From Phytophthora quininea (Eukaryota; Oomycota; Peronosporomycetes; Peronosporales; Peronosporaceae), in assembly GCA_011947345.1 (NCBI GenBank), contig JAAVTG010000064.1, forward strand, positions 372,001 to 436,000: a DNA stretch of 64,000 nucleotides, read 5' to 3'. Shown here in pieces: positions 32,546 through 42,782 of this stretch (positions are counted from its first letter, which is position 1; the number at the start of each line of letters is the position of its first letter). The notes under the pieces are model-generated. The model saw only the letters and a list, made by a program, of their open reading frames with translations. It made no database searches and was not told the DNA's origin. Both the position numbers and the translations under genes were made by a program.

Positions 32546-33460
32546 CTACTCCTTTTTGAAGTTGAATTCTTTTTCCCATCTACTGTTCTCGGATTCAGAT
32601 TTTCTTTTCAATGTCTCAAGTTGTTTGTTCTGAAATTGTCTGCTGTTTTCTTGGTTTTGCGTCTGAAAATCCATGAAGGAGCTTAGTAGTCCCGCAGAGT
32701 TTTCAAGGTCCCGGTTCGATTTCAACAGTTGAAGCTGCGGTTGGGAAGCTCTCTCTGTGTTAAATTGCGTATCGGTGTCCTCCTCCAACGCGGTAGATTC
32801 TGCAGTCGATTCACTTCTGTGTTTTACGGCTTGGTAACGCAATTTTTCTCCTCGGATTTTTAATGCAGCGATCCTCTCCTATTTTTTTCGAGTTTTTCCG
32901 TGTGTTTATTTTCTTTTTTGACACCTCGAATCTGATCCGCAATGTCTTGTAGGAGATGCTTGTGCTCCGTGCAATCTTCAGACACATTCGACTTATTGCG
33001 GTACGATTGATCGTCGCTCTTAAACTCATCAAGTAATAAATCCAAACCATCTTTAACCATCCTAACGATTAACTTCGCTTGCAGATGTTCGCCTAAATTA
33101 TTGACCACTTGAGTGTAACGAAGTGAATTGTGTCCATGTGCTGCAGCGTAAGATTCAAGACTGAGTATCTATTTAAGCAGCGCCAGATTGGCCTCTTGCG
33201 TGAAGAAAACCATCGGTGACATTTGAGTATTTGCATTCTTCGCCTTGTTACCGCCTTTGCGCTGGTTGGCCCCCTGTTGCTTGACACCTTTTGTAGGCCC
33301 ACCCGTCGTAGCAGTAGGTGCATCGTCTTCGTCACTTTCACAACGCTGTTGCTCCTCCTCACCCGTGTCTGACCTGTTGCACGGCGCCTCGCCACCAACG
33401 CCGTCTAGGTGCTGCTCGTCTAGTTCATCATCTGACTCGTTGAGAATCTGTTGAAGCCGT
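32546..33460 (-). pseudogene. Possible second ORF of the Harbinger element (degenerate)
   Basis: Minus-strand frames give an acidic segment (QQILNESDDELDEQHLDG), then GVKQQGANQRKGGNKAKN and MSPMVFFTQEANLALL. Next come helical pieces VNNLGEHLQAKLIVRMVKDG, and finally a Gln/Glu-rich coiled-coil end (QTQNQENSRQFQNKQLETLK). Stops and frame changes separate them. The location and convergent orientation next to a Harbinger transposase suggest its accessory Myb/MADF-type protein, but the DNA-binding part is not visible. It could equally be an unrelated decayed gene. Confidence 0.32.
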
Positions 33461-36400
33461 GTCGTATCTGTTACACGGACCCAACGATTATTCTTAACGG
33501 CATGCTGACTTTCTCCCGGCTGAGATCTGGAGCTGTTCGGGTTTCCGGCTCGTCAACGATGGCCGAAACCTCACTGCCTGATGTCACAAGATTGTTAGAA
33601 GCAAGTCAGCACAAGTAAGATGTCTGTTTACCTTGACACTCTTGTGACTAGGTTGGTAGTTTAGTGATCGGCTTCGTTTAGCTTGAGACAGAGGAGTTCG
33701 TACGGACAACGCGGGCAGCACCTACGAACCGGTTCTGTTCGAGTTGATTTCGCAGTCTTGGATCGTTGAGCGGGTTTGGTCATAGCTGTTCGTTTCCTAG
33801 TAGGTTACTTGGCGGCAGCGGATGCATTAATCAGCTCTTGATGATTAATGGAGGAACAATTGAACAATATTTCTACAAAGAGCTCTGTTGATTTCAAGTT
33901 CGTGTGCGGGAGGACTTGAGAGTTTGTAGCAGATGGCGGTAATGAGCTTCTTTCAGCTAGAAGCTGGCAACATCTCGAAACCCAACAATAACTCCGGCCT
34001 CAAACGATATTTCACATAGCAGTTATCATATTTGCTCCAGCACTCAAAAATTTATCACAAATACCAGGATATCATGTTTCCCAGTGGTCATGTAGGACGG
34101 GTTGATATGCCAATCTGGACGATATATATCATGAAAACACCTCGTGTTGAAGAGGTCAGTATCCTCTTGCAAGAGAGCGCTATCAACCGGTGCAACGTTT
34201 CAAGCCACTCCGGAGCTGGTCTGCCTCTGGCTTTACTGGAAACAGACAGGAAAATCAGCACCTCATCACTGCCGCCGCTAGCGCTGAAAGTTTCTGATAT
34301 CTGTGCTTGTTTGCTTCGACGGATCTTCCAATTTGGAGTCCCAATTGCAGAGCACTTGCTGGCACTGAGACCCACTCCAGTATTCTTCTGCTGATGTTAA
34401 GGCTTTCTTTGGCTGAGTTGCCATGTGAAGATCTCCATGTAGGCTTCGTGATTGAGTATTTCTCTACAGAATTCCTTACAGGTGATTCCAGAGGCCATCG
34501 TGTCGCTCGCGTTCTGAGCGTTCGTAGCAACGACGAAGGCTTTCCACTCCAGTAGATACCGGCAAGATGATCCCCGTTGCTGACGATCCGCCGCCGTATC
34601 GGCTCCGCAGACACCGCTCTTCCACAATCTGTGTGGAGAACACTAAGGACTTTGCAATGGAGGACGGCTGCTTTGATACAATATCTGCACACCAATCAGC
34701 TTACGATGCATTTGCTAAGTTTAGTAAGAAGAAGTATCCAACGATCCTAGCCTATTTCGACAAAAAGGGCATCTTGTCGAGATATGGGCGTCACACGCAC
34801 GTGGTAGTGTTTTGAAAACACTACCACGAATTGATTAGAGGCGAATTGGCACCAGTTAAAAGCTCTGCTTGGCCGCAAAACAAGGGATAGACAAGATAGT
34901 ATCCGGTATCTTTGGACATCAGGTGTCAGTGCTTCGGCGATTCAGTCCGATACTTAGCAGACAAGTTTCGGGATCCAGGTTACCTTATCCAACTCCGGAC
35001 TTTCTTATTGGGTTGCTGGAAAGTTAAGTGATTGTGTGTATGCTATAGTTCTCGAGTAATATGCCATTTTTAACGTTCGGATGCGTAGTATCACTCTTCG
35101 AGTCATCGATATGACTCGACGTTGGAATGGGAGGTGTGTCACGGATCCACTTGCTACGTGGTTAATGACTTTCAGTGGACGTGCATTTGCCAATTTCAAG
35201 TAAGCCTAATGTTGCCTTGCAAGCATGTCATGTCGGTTGCTAACAAAGTCCACGGCTGTTCGGTACTGCTATAGATGGAATATGGAGAAGACTGCGGAGC
35301 TTCAAACAGTGAAAATCCAGTGAGAAGGCTTTGCTACAAGTTCGCCACGCTGCGAGTGCGTCAAGTGCATTCAACGGCAATCAGACCAACAGCGACGCAG
35401 AGCTGTGTCATGGAGAGCTGGAAACTCCCGACGAAAATCGAAACCCAGGTAAACCTCATCCCGTGGATTCCGAATTTAACGAAGCAGACGCCAGTAAATA
35501 TCAAAAATTGCCCACTGAAATCCGGTGCTGGAATCCAGCCACCGCTTGCGATAAAGAAGAAGATTCGTCACGTTGTCTACGTGCAGATGAAGCGACAGGA
35601 GCAGGCGAAATTGGTCATATTGTCTTCAACCGAGAATTATTGCTACGCTAAACAAGCGTTCGAGCCGTTGCTGGATTATTTTGCTGCCCTATCCCCTGCC
35701 AAATTTTGCACAAACTTGGCAAATGGCAGGATTTCGTTGACAATTTTTAGCTAGCAGATACGCTGTGTTTGCAGTCGTTTTTTCATCAAGTGAATAACTT
35801 TTTCTTGCAAAAACCAAAATGCAGGCACTGGGAAAGCGATGTAGACGGTTGAGAAGAGATTGGAATGCGCAAGTACAAATGCTACGCTTCCTTATATGGC
35901 TCACGTTAGTAGAGAAATTAACGATCATTTTGGATGCTGTCCTCGCCAATTTCCCGACGCCAAGAGTGTGCAGCCAAGGTGATGGACAAAATGAACACTC
36001 GGTCGCTGATGACACGCTTCGAGTTAACCGATGGCGGTGCACTAATTTTGCTGTCGGAAATGATCGGATATGTAGCACAAGACTAAATGCTGAATGACAG
36101 CGTCATACACATGTGTTGCCAGGCGATTTGTGACTCGGCGACAAATATGTGTGTCTTGTGGTCTACTTACGTGTTTGTTACTGGGGTTCCGCCAAGTCCT
36201 CGCCCTAATGGCTCGTCACGTCAAGCTCCTCTCCATGATATCGGGGTGTGATATTTGTAGTGCTGCCGGTGCACTTAGCAAATATTCACTAGGCACTGAT
36301 AATTATTAGTTTGCACTACGAACCTGGGGAGGCATCTCACATTATTGTGGCCTTCTATGCGCCATTTTGCGGAAGTGATTTCAATCAAAATATGGAGGAT

Positions 36401-37340
36401 ATCAAGTGGCAGCAGAATTTTCTCCCATTTTTCCGCGTGTGGCATGCTGAAAAACGACCTTCAGAAACATTCCCACCTGTACAGCTAGCTTGGATAATAG
36501 GGCCATAACAACTTCAGGCGACATTGTACTCCGGTGTGCTGGTGATTTACCAAGTGTACGCACACCTATTCGACCCGGAGGCTAATTTCCAGCTGAAAAG
36601 AATTCATCCGAGAACTGCAGCGTTATGCGGTTGCGCATCTTGTGGTGGCTGATGTGTAGGACGATTGAGCAAACCGCACCAAGTGTCTCCAGCACGGTCA
36701 GCTTGACACTATCAAAGTTCTTCTTCGAGTAGCAATACGTGATTAACGAAGCTTCCATTTTGTCATATCACGTTGCTGGACAACAGATCACAGACAATTG
36801 CCGGGCAACGGAGCATATAGCGGAATTCGCTCTACTGTTGCCTGGCAACAGATCATGTGCTGTCTGATCGTAATGCCGTTACACCAACGAGAGTCCTCTG
36901 GGTTTGCTTTATAGCCAACGCCATTCGTTTGAGGAGAGGGATCCAGTTGATTGGCGGGTTTTACTGGGATAGGAAAGAAGCGTATAGCCCGGCCCAACAA
37001 CGATTAATGTGAACGGTGGTCACTACCGGTATTACCAGTACGAAAGTGGCGATAATATGCCTTAATAAGAATATTAACATTATTATTTCTTTAGGCTAGT
37101 ACAAAACTTTGACAAATTCAAACTTCCGTCGATTTGCGTCAATCAACATCATGGTATGGACTTCATCGTGCTCTCAGTTTTCGTTTTCCAATTGGCGCCG
37201 GAGATACCAAATATTCCTTCGAAGAAACGTGAAACTACACTTATCGACCCATCGGCACGTCCAACAAAGGCTCAAAAGAACCATGCAGAAGCCGCCCTGG
37301 AACCATCAAAACCTACAATGCCCGAGATCCAAAACCAACC
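33461..37340. other. Gene-poor stretch with decayed pieces
   Basis: Protein-like fragments exist but cannot be assembled or named. One is on the plus strand at about 34400-34815 (LPCEDLHVGFVIEYFSTEFL, then YDAFAKFSKKKYPTILAYFD) and another at 35275-35754. Near 36777-36865 two near-copies of GTTGCTGGACAACAGATCA lie in direct order. No tRNA, rRNA or intact gene was seen. Confidence 0.4.
34800..34828. repeat. Perfect 29-bp palindrome
   Basis: Fourteen-base arms CGTGGTAGTGTTTT and AAAACACTACCACG flank a single G at 34814. The symmetry ends on both sides (A against A). As DNA it could extrude a cruciform; as RNA it would form a tight hairpin, though a one-base loop is sterically poor. It overlaps the end of a plus-strand open fragment (stop TGA at 34813-34815) in a decayed region. 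It may be the junction of two inverted element ends. Confidence 0.7.
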
Positions 37341-37978
37341 ATGACCAAGGCTACATTTGTGGCGAGTGCCAATAAACGAGTTCATTCTTCGGTGCCTATG
37401 ACAACGAATTCATCTACTGCTGCTGCTGCTGAAGTCAATACACCGCCCTCTAAGCCGTTCGATCATGACGAAGACATTTCGGCGGAGCCTAGTCCTGGTA
37501 ATGCAGATGCAGATGCAGATGCTTACGTTTTCCCATCTTGAACGTCTTCGTTTAACCCGTGCGGCGGAGGAGAAGGACCTTCCCTCATTTTCCGCCGTGG
37601 AGGACCTGAAGGTGTACATTCGAGCCACTGCGAAGCTTCTCATCAACCCCCGCGCACCGATTCAAGTGAAAGGGCGGTTAGTATGGACATTCACTCATAC
37701 TGTCAATACCGGTGATCTCGCCCGTCTTCATCTGTTTGACATTCAAGCTCGTGAGTGCCTTATGGTATTGGAAGAGGCGTTCAGGAAAAATTATGCTCGG
37801 GACTACTTGACGACTGAGTGCTGATTACTGGACCATCGCAGATTCGGCTGGTATCCCTCCCGACGGGTCTATCGTGACGTTTGGAACCCCGAACCAGCTT
37901 GATTTGTTTATGGACAGCGGGCACCAGCTAACTACAGGACTGACTGAGCTGGTCTTTGTTGCCCATGTTGAGTTGTGA
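37341..37978 (+). CDS. Hypothetical protein, frame-broken
   Basis: An N-terminal Ser/Thr/Ala-rich part (frame from 37341) runs through a six-base tandem repeat. A folded-looking part follows (LERLRLTRAAEEKDLPSFSA, LVWTFTHTVNTGDLARLHLF) to a stop at 37822-37824. Another frame carries on with IPPDGSIVTFGTPNQLDLFM and ends at about 37978. The pieces could be one protein with one or two frame errors. I do not recognise the family and cannot say whether it is expressed. Confidence 0.3.
37501..37522. repeat. Hexanucleotide tandem repeat (ATGCAG)
   Basis: Nearly four head-to-tail copies of ATGCAG occur inside the hypothetical gene above. They encode alternating Ala-Asp in the frame that starts at 37341 and Met-Gln in another. 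Such an array could vary in copy number between isolates. Confidence 0.75.
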
Positions 37979-38950
37979 GTCGGTCTTGGGAGCGGCACAA
38001 AATTTTCCACTAGTAAAAACCGTAGTTGGTGGTAATACTTTTTCGGTTAAAAAAAAACTACCCCAGTGTTCGCGCAGCTCTAGTTCGTGAATGTGTTGTC
38101 GCCGACGGGTCTTGACGACAGTTCACCGAGTCCCATATAAAACATTGGTAATATAACTACTTCGTCATGTTTCCCGCCGTCCCATATTCAGTTCCTGAAA
38201 ATAGGAATAGCATTCATTATTCTATCAACAATAGAAATCGCACATATTATTGCAATTGCTACTTCTGTCATTGATTTTGTCTTGCGTTGTACGCATACTG
38301 TATAGGCTAAGATCGTGTGAACAAGTTGTTCTGTACGGGTTGCCACTGACGAACCCCAGCGGTGTGGCTTTGGTGCCCGATGGAGTCACTCATCAGATCG
38401 TCGCGGCGTCGCCGAATGTGATTATGGAATGGATTGCCAGGTCGGGCGCTGCGATTGGCCAAGGCGTCTTTTAGCCAATCCACGCGCGCTACTACTCCCT
38501 GTCATCCGTCATCAGCTTCTGATGCGTCATCAGTTCGGGCCGCGACATTCCGCATACATTTCCCAAGTCGATCGAGCAAGTACGATTTAGGAGCGGTGGA
38601 TTGCTGGCAGTTATTTTCGGCTGCAAACGGCTGCAACACCGGCATCAACTGCAGCGTTGTTGGCGCTACATCGTCCTTGCCGCAACTGGCCGCCGTTCGC
38701 CATATCTCGCAGAGGCTCCCACTCAGCCATCAGCATCTATCAAGACACGTTCACCTTGCTCATTGTTCCTTCTCCAAAGCTCCTTCCCTAAAACCACGGC
38801 TAAAACGGACCACCCCGATCGGTCATAAACCCGACGTGGCACATTTGCGTTTGCGTCTCCGCTCCTCACTCCCCAATCAGTCGGTCAGGCGACAGAGGTG
38901 CTGTTGAGTACGCGCTGACCGTCGCTGTCATAGATCTCCCCAGCTGCAGC
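37979..38950. other. No gene recognised; upstream region of ribA
   Basis: The left half is AT-rich with no coding signal. The right half (about 38400-38950) is GC-richer and leads into the GTP cyclohydrolase II gene. No intron or upstream exon could be identified. Confidence 0.4.
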
Positions 38951-39808
38951 ATGACGCAGGTCGAGCAGCCTCAGAGCAACGTGGTGGACGCCTCCGCAGT
39001 CGCAACCACGTACAAGCGCGCCCCGCCCGTGGACGCGGACGCGCCGGGCCTTACGTGCCTCGGAGACCACGTGACCACGACGTTCGTGGCCGAGACGGCG
39101 CTGCCCACCAACGGCGGCCTGTTCCGCGTACGCGCCTACCGCTCGTCGGGCTCCTTGCGAGAGAGCGAGCCCATCGCCATGATCTCCGGCGACGTGCAGG
39201 GCCAGCGCGACGTGCCCGTGCGTGTCCACGACCAGTGCTTCACGTCCGAGGTCTTCGGGTCGCTCAAGTGCGACTGCCGAGAGCAGTTGGACTACGCCAA
39301 GGCGTACACCAAGCAGCACGGCGGCGTGGTCATCTACATGCCCCAGGAGGGCCGCGGCATCGGCCTGGCCAACAAAATCAAGGCCTATGCCATGCAGGAG
39401 CAGGGACTCGACACGGTGGACGCCAACCGCGTGCTCGGTTTCAAGGACGACTACCGCTCGTACGAGCCGGTGCTCGCCATCCTGAAGGACCTGGGCATCC
39501 AGTCTATCCGGCTGCTGACGAACAACCCGCGCAAGATTCGCCTGCTGAGCCAACTCGGCGTGACGGTGGAAGGCCGACTGCCCGTGGTGATCAAAGGGGG
39601 CAAGTACAGCGAAGGCTACTTGGCGGCAAAGGCCACGAGGATGTCGCACCTACTGCCTGGTGCCCCTGGTGTGGCAACCGCTGACGACGACACTGCCACC
39701 GACGAGAGTCAGGACGAGGACGAGTTGGCGCTGAACCCGCAGGAAGCCGTCGCCCTGCCTGGAGCTCTCTCTCCGACCGCATCCTCATCATCGACGGAGA
39801 GCTACTAG
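38951..39808 (+). CDS. ribA: GTP cyclohydrolase II (riboflavin biosynthesis)
   Basis: This is a single exon of 285 residues starting at ATG 38951 and reads without any frame break. The enzyme opens GTP to diaminohydroxy-phosphoribosyl-pyrimidinone, formate and pyrophosphate, the first step to riboflavin. Visible signatures are the zinc ligands CFTSEVFGSLKCDCREQLDY (three Cys); the active-site stretch IYMPQEGRGIGLANKIKAYA with QEQGLDTVDANRVLGF; and LLTNNPRKIRLLSQLGVTV near the end of the domain. The N-terminal 30 residues and the acidic C-terminal 45 residues lie outside the domain and look disordered. It is a stand-alone enzyme, not fused to DHBP synthase (ribB) as in plants. No targeting peptide is obvious. 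Confidence 0.95.
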   Translation: MTQVEQPQSNVVDASAVATTYKRAPPVDADAPGLTCLGDHVTTTFVAETALPTNGGLFRVRAYRSSGSLRESEPIAMISGDVQGQRDVPVRVHDQCFTSEVFGSLKCDCREQLDYAKAYTKQHGGVVIYMPQEGRGIGLANKIKAYAMQEQGLDTVDANRVLGFKDDYRSYEPVLAILKDLGIQSIRLLTNNPRKIRLLSQLGVTVEGRLPVVIKGGKYSEGYLAAKATRMSHLLPGAPGVATADDDTATDESQDEDELALNPQEAVALPGALSPTASSSSTESY

Positions 39809-40265
39809 CTCCAATCAAAACCTAATTAAGCTGAAGGACGAAAGGACAGCACCATATCAACGGGCGAGATGAATGCCGAGGATTGGGCCGGCGAGGAACA
39901 TCGACGCTCTTCGTGTGCAGCGGGTCCTTGAGCGCGGCATCGTCCGTTGCAGCTTCAAGTTGACGAAGCAAACCCCACACACTGTCCCCCGTTTTGGAAT
40001 CGGCTAGTGCCCCGAGAGCGAGACAGAGCTGTAGACTATTTAGCACGCCCAGCAGCGCATGAACAAATGAACAAAGCAAGCAAATCTTCTCATGTCACGA
40101 AGGTGTTCACGTGCCTGGAGCAAAGTTTCCCTCTTGCCAGCATCCTATTTTCATCCAATCCGATCCGGCCAGCTCGCGCTAATTCAGACGTGGCCGGCAC
40201 GAGAACACTTTGCCAGCTCGAGAGCCGATTCAGTTGCCTACGGACCAAGACAGCGCGCTCCGCCG
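39809..40265. other. Intergenic region between ribA and the Got1-like gene
   Basis: No gene is supported here. Open frames running into the Got1-like gene from upstream lack protein-like composition. The stretch presumably holds the 3' end of ribA and the promoter of the next gene. Confidence 0.5.
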
Positions 40266-40685
40266 ATGCTGGACGACAACCGCAAGATCGGCACGCTGCT
40301 GCTGGGGCTGGGCTTCGCCTTCCTGCTGCTGGGCGTGCTCATGTTCTTCGACGCAGCCATGCTGGCGCTGGGCGACGTGCTGTTCCTGAGCGGCGTGGCG
40401 CTCACCATCGGCCTCTCGCGCACGGTGCGCTTCTTCACGCGCAAGGAGAGGTGGCGCGGCATCGTGTGCTTCCTGGGCGGCATCCTGCTGGTCATGCTGC
40501 GCTACCCGATCATCGGCATGGTCATCCAGTCCTTCGGCTTCCTCAACCTCTTCGGCTCCTTCTTCCCCGTGGCCGTAGCGTTCCTGCGCCAGACGCCAGT
40601 GGTCGGCAATGTGCTCAACCTGCCAGTGATCAGCGACGTCGTGGACCGACTAGCAGGCGCGCAGAAGCGCGGATACCAAGTGTAA
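40266..40685 (+). CDS. GOT1: Got1/Sft2-family vesicle transport protein
   Basis: The ATG at 40266 opens a single exon of 139 residues with four membrane helices in two hairpins: [57 protein letters not shown] and a final [17 protein letters not shown]. The order and size, and the 'F-FL-GI-LV--R-P--G---Q-FG---LFGSF-P' pattern, match Got1. In yeast this Golgi/ER membrane protein assists vesicle fusion at the Golgi and COPII traffic. I chose the internal ATG because upstream codons in the same frame do not look like this family, whose members start a few residues before the first helix. Confidence 0.88.
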   Translation: MLDDNRKIGTLLLGLGFAFLLLGVLMFFDAAMLALGDVLFLSGVALTIGLSRTVRFFTRKERWRGIVCFLGGILLVMLRYPIIGMVIQSFGFLNLFGSFFPVAVAFLRQTPVVGNVLNLPVISDVVDRLAGAQKRGYQV

Positions 40686-40902
40686 CTAAGACGCGCTTGA
40701 CGAGATGAGAGAGGGAAGGAGACAACAAGTGATAGAAGTACTGCAGGGAGCAGTAAATACAAGAGAGTGAGGTATTGCATCTTACCAGAATGGAAGCGTT
40801 GCTAGTCGATGTTGTCCTCAAGCAGCAAGCTCCGATGCTCGTCAAAGGCAACTTCAAACTCTCCCTGTCCGTTGGAAACTGTCCCTGTCTCTGGTCTAGA
40901 AA

Positions 40903-40942
40903 GGTTAACCCTTTACTATCAGAGCCTTTGTAGAGGTTAACC
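40903..40942. promoter_or_regulatory. Paired GGTTAACC palindromes upstream of UMP synthase
   Basis: Two perfect 8-bp palindromes GGTTAACC lie at 40903-40910 and 40935-40942, their starts 32 bp (about three helical turns) apart. They lie 91-130 bp before the UMP synthase ATG. The surrounding bases are also partly shared (AAGGTTAACCCTTT and GAGGTTAACCTTTT). Same-face spacing of two identical palindromes suggests a binding site for a dimeric regulator. The regulator is unknown. The rest of 40686-41032 shows no gene. Confidence 0.4.
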
Positions 40943-41032
40943 TTTTCACAGCCTTACTGCGTGGTACTTTTCCGGCCGTACAGAGCATCTCCTCGTCGTC
41001 CAGTCACTCCACCCTCAGCTCTCCGATCCAGC

Positions 41033-42644
41033 ATGAGCTTCTTCAGCACGTTGAAGGCCCGCGTGGCCGCCGTGGACTCGCTCCTGTGCGTGGGGCTGGA
41101 CCCGCACGTGGCCGAGCTGCCCGAGGCCTCCGCCGCCGCCGCGCAGAGCTTCTGCCTGCGCCTCATCGAGCAGACGCAGCACGTGGCGGCCGCATACAAG
41201 CCCAACTCGGCCTTCTTCGAGGCCTTCGGCGCCGAGGGCATCACCGCCCTGCACACCGTCATCAAGGCTATTCCTCAGGGCATCCCAGTGCTGCTGGACG
41301 CCAAGCGCGGCGACATCAGCACCACGGCGGCCGCCTACGCCGTCTCGGCCTTCGAGCAGCTGGAGGCCCACGCCATCACGTTGGCGCCGTACATGGGACG
41401 CGATTCCATCGACCCGTTCGTGCGCGGCCACGCAGAGCGCGGCTGCTTTGTGCTCTGCAAGACGTCCAACCCCAGCGCCAACGACTTCCAGACGCTCTCG
41501 GTGGGCTCCCGCGCGCTGTTCGAGGAAGTAGCAGCCAAGTGCGAGCAGTGGAACTCGGAGGACAATGTAGGTCTTGTAGTGGGCGCCACAGATGTGGAGG
41601 CACTGCGTCGGGTGCGTGCTGTGACCCCAGCCTCTGGATCCTGGCGCCGGGCATTGGCGCGCAGGGCGGCAACCTGGAGGAAGCCGTGAGCGCCGGTCTC
41701 TCCGCCGATGGACTGGGGCTGCTGGTGCCCGTTTCGCGCGGTATCTCCAAGGCTGCTGACCCCAAGGAGGCCGCCGAGTCTCTGCGTGACGCTATCAACG
41801 CTGTCCGCAAGACAAAAGTGGCTGCGGCGGCAGCGGTGACCAACTCGACGGCCAACGAGTTCGTCAAGTTCGCGCTGTCGGTCGGCGTGCTCAAGTTCGG
41901 CGACTTTACGCTCAAATCTGGACGCAAGAGCCCCTACTTCTTCAACGCGGGCCTCTTCCGTACGGGACGCTCGCTCTGCCAGCTCGGACGCTTCTACGCC
42001 AAGGCCATCCACGTAAGTTTTTGGCTGTTGATTGACTATGTGGCGATCGACTAACGTTTTCGATGCAATTGTGCATTACAGGACAGCGGCGTGGAGTTTG
42101 ACGTGATCTTCGGCCCGGCCTACAAGGGCATCACGCTGGCTGCGGCTGTGGCAATCGCGTACGCCGAACTGTACGATATCGACCTGCCGTTCGCCTACAA
42201 CCGCAAGGAGGCCAAGGACCACGGCGAGGGCGGTGTGCTGGTCGGCGCTGACATGACCGGCAAGAAGTACGTTCATAGTCATTTACTTTATGTGACTTCA
42301 AGCTGAAGTTACTGTGTTTTACCTACAGGGTGCTGATCATTGACGACGTGATCACCGCCGGCACTGCCATCCGCGAGGCGTTTGCCATTCTGGAGAAGAC
42401 GAACGCCAAGGTCTCGGGTGTTTGCATCTCACTCGACCGTCAGGAGAAGGTCTCAGTGGAGGACACTCGCTCCGCCATCGACCAGGTCAAGGAGAGCTTC
42501 GGCATCCCCGTCGTGAGCATTGCCACGCTAGACAACCTCGTCAACTTCTTGGAGACTGTGGACCCAGCGACGAATGCCAACGCTTCGTACCTCCCGGTGA
42601 TTCGTGCCTACCGTGCCGACTACGGTGTTTCCCACGCCCAGTAA
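41033..42644 (+). CDS. UMPS: UMP synthase, fused OMP decarboxylase then orotate phosphoribosyltransferase
   Basis: Exons are 41033-42012, 42082-42266 and 42329-42644, with introns of 69 and 62 bp (GTAAGT and GTACGT donors, TTACAG and CTACAG acceptors). The N-terminal half is OMP decarboxylase: [29 protein letters not shown], the catalytic LLDAKRGDI, and '[10 protein letters not shown]' near its end. The C-terminal half is [48 protein letters not shown], and the PRPP-binding [13 protein letters not shown]. Together they turn orotate plus PRPP into UMP. The order is reversed relative to animals and plants, as known for stramenopiles. The frame shifts at the CCCC run 41625-41628. One added base gives 493 residues, the expected size. 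Confidence 0.95.
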
Positions 42645-42782
42645 GTAGACAACAAGGCAGCTAGGCTCGTGAAACGTAGATCGACAATGAGCGTGAACAA
42701 AGAAACCATTTCATTATCAAGTACTACGTGCCGGTAGTAGCATTCGCGAGGACTATGACACCGTTGGTGATGGAAGTTCTTG

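Noticed and set aside
36777..36865. Near-copies of GTTGC-TGG(A/C)AACAGATCA as a transposon end pair
   Set aside because: They are in direct, not inverted, order, only about 60 bp apart and imperfect, with no target duplication.
38885..39649. Minus-strand 254-codon frame opposite ribA
   Set aside because: It is His/Arg/Ala-rich antisense reading of a high-GC gene; the ribA frame explains the region fully.
39055..39684. Plus-strand 209-codon frame inside ribA
   Set aside because: It is a GC-rich shadow of the GTP cyclohydrolase II reading frame with Arg/Pro/Gly-biased composition and no domain.
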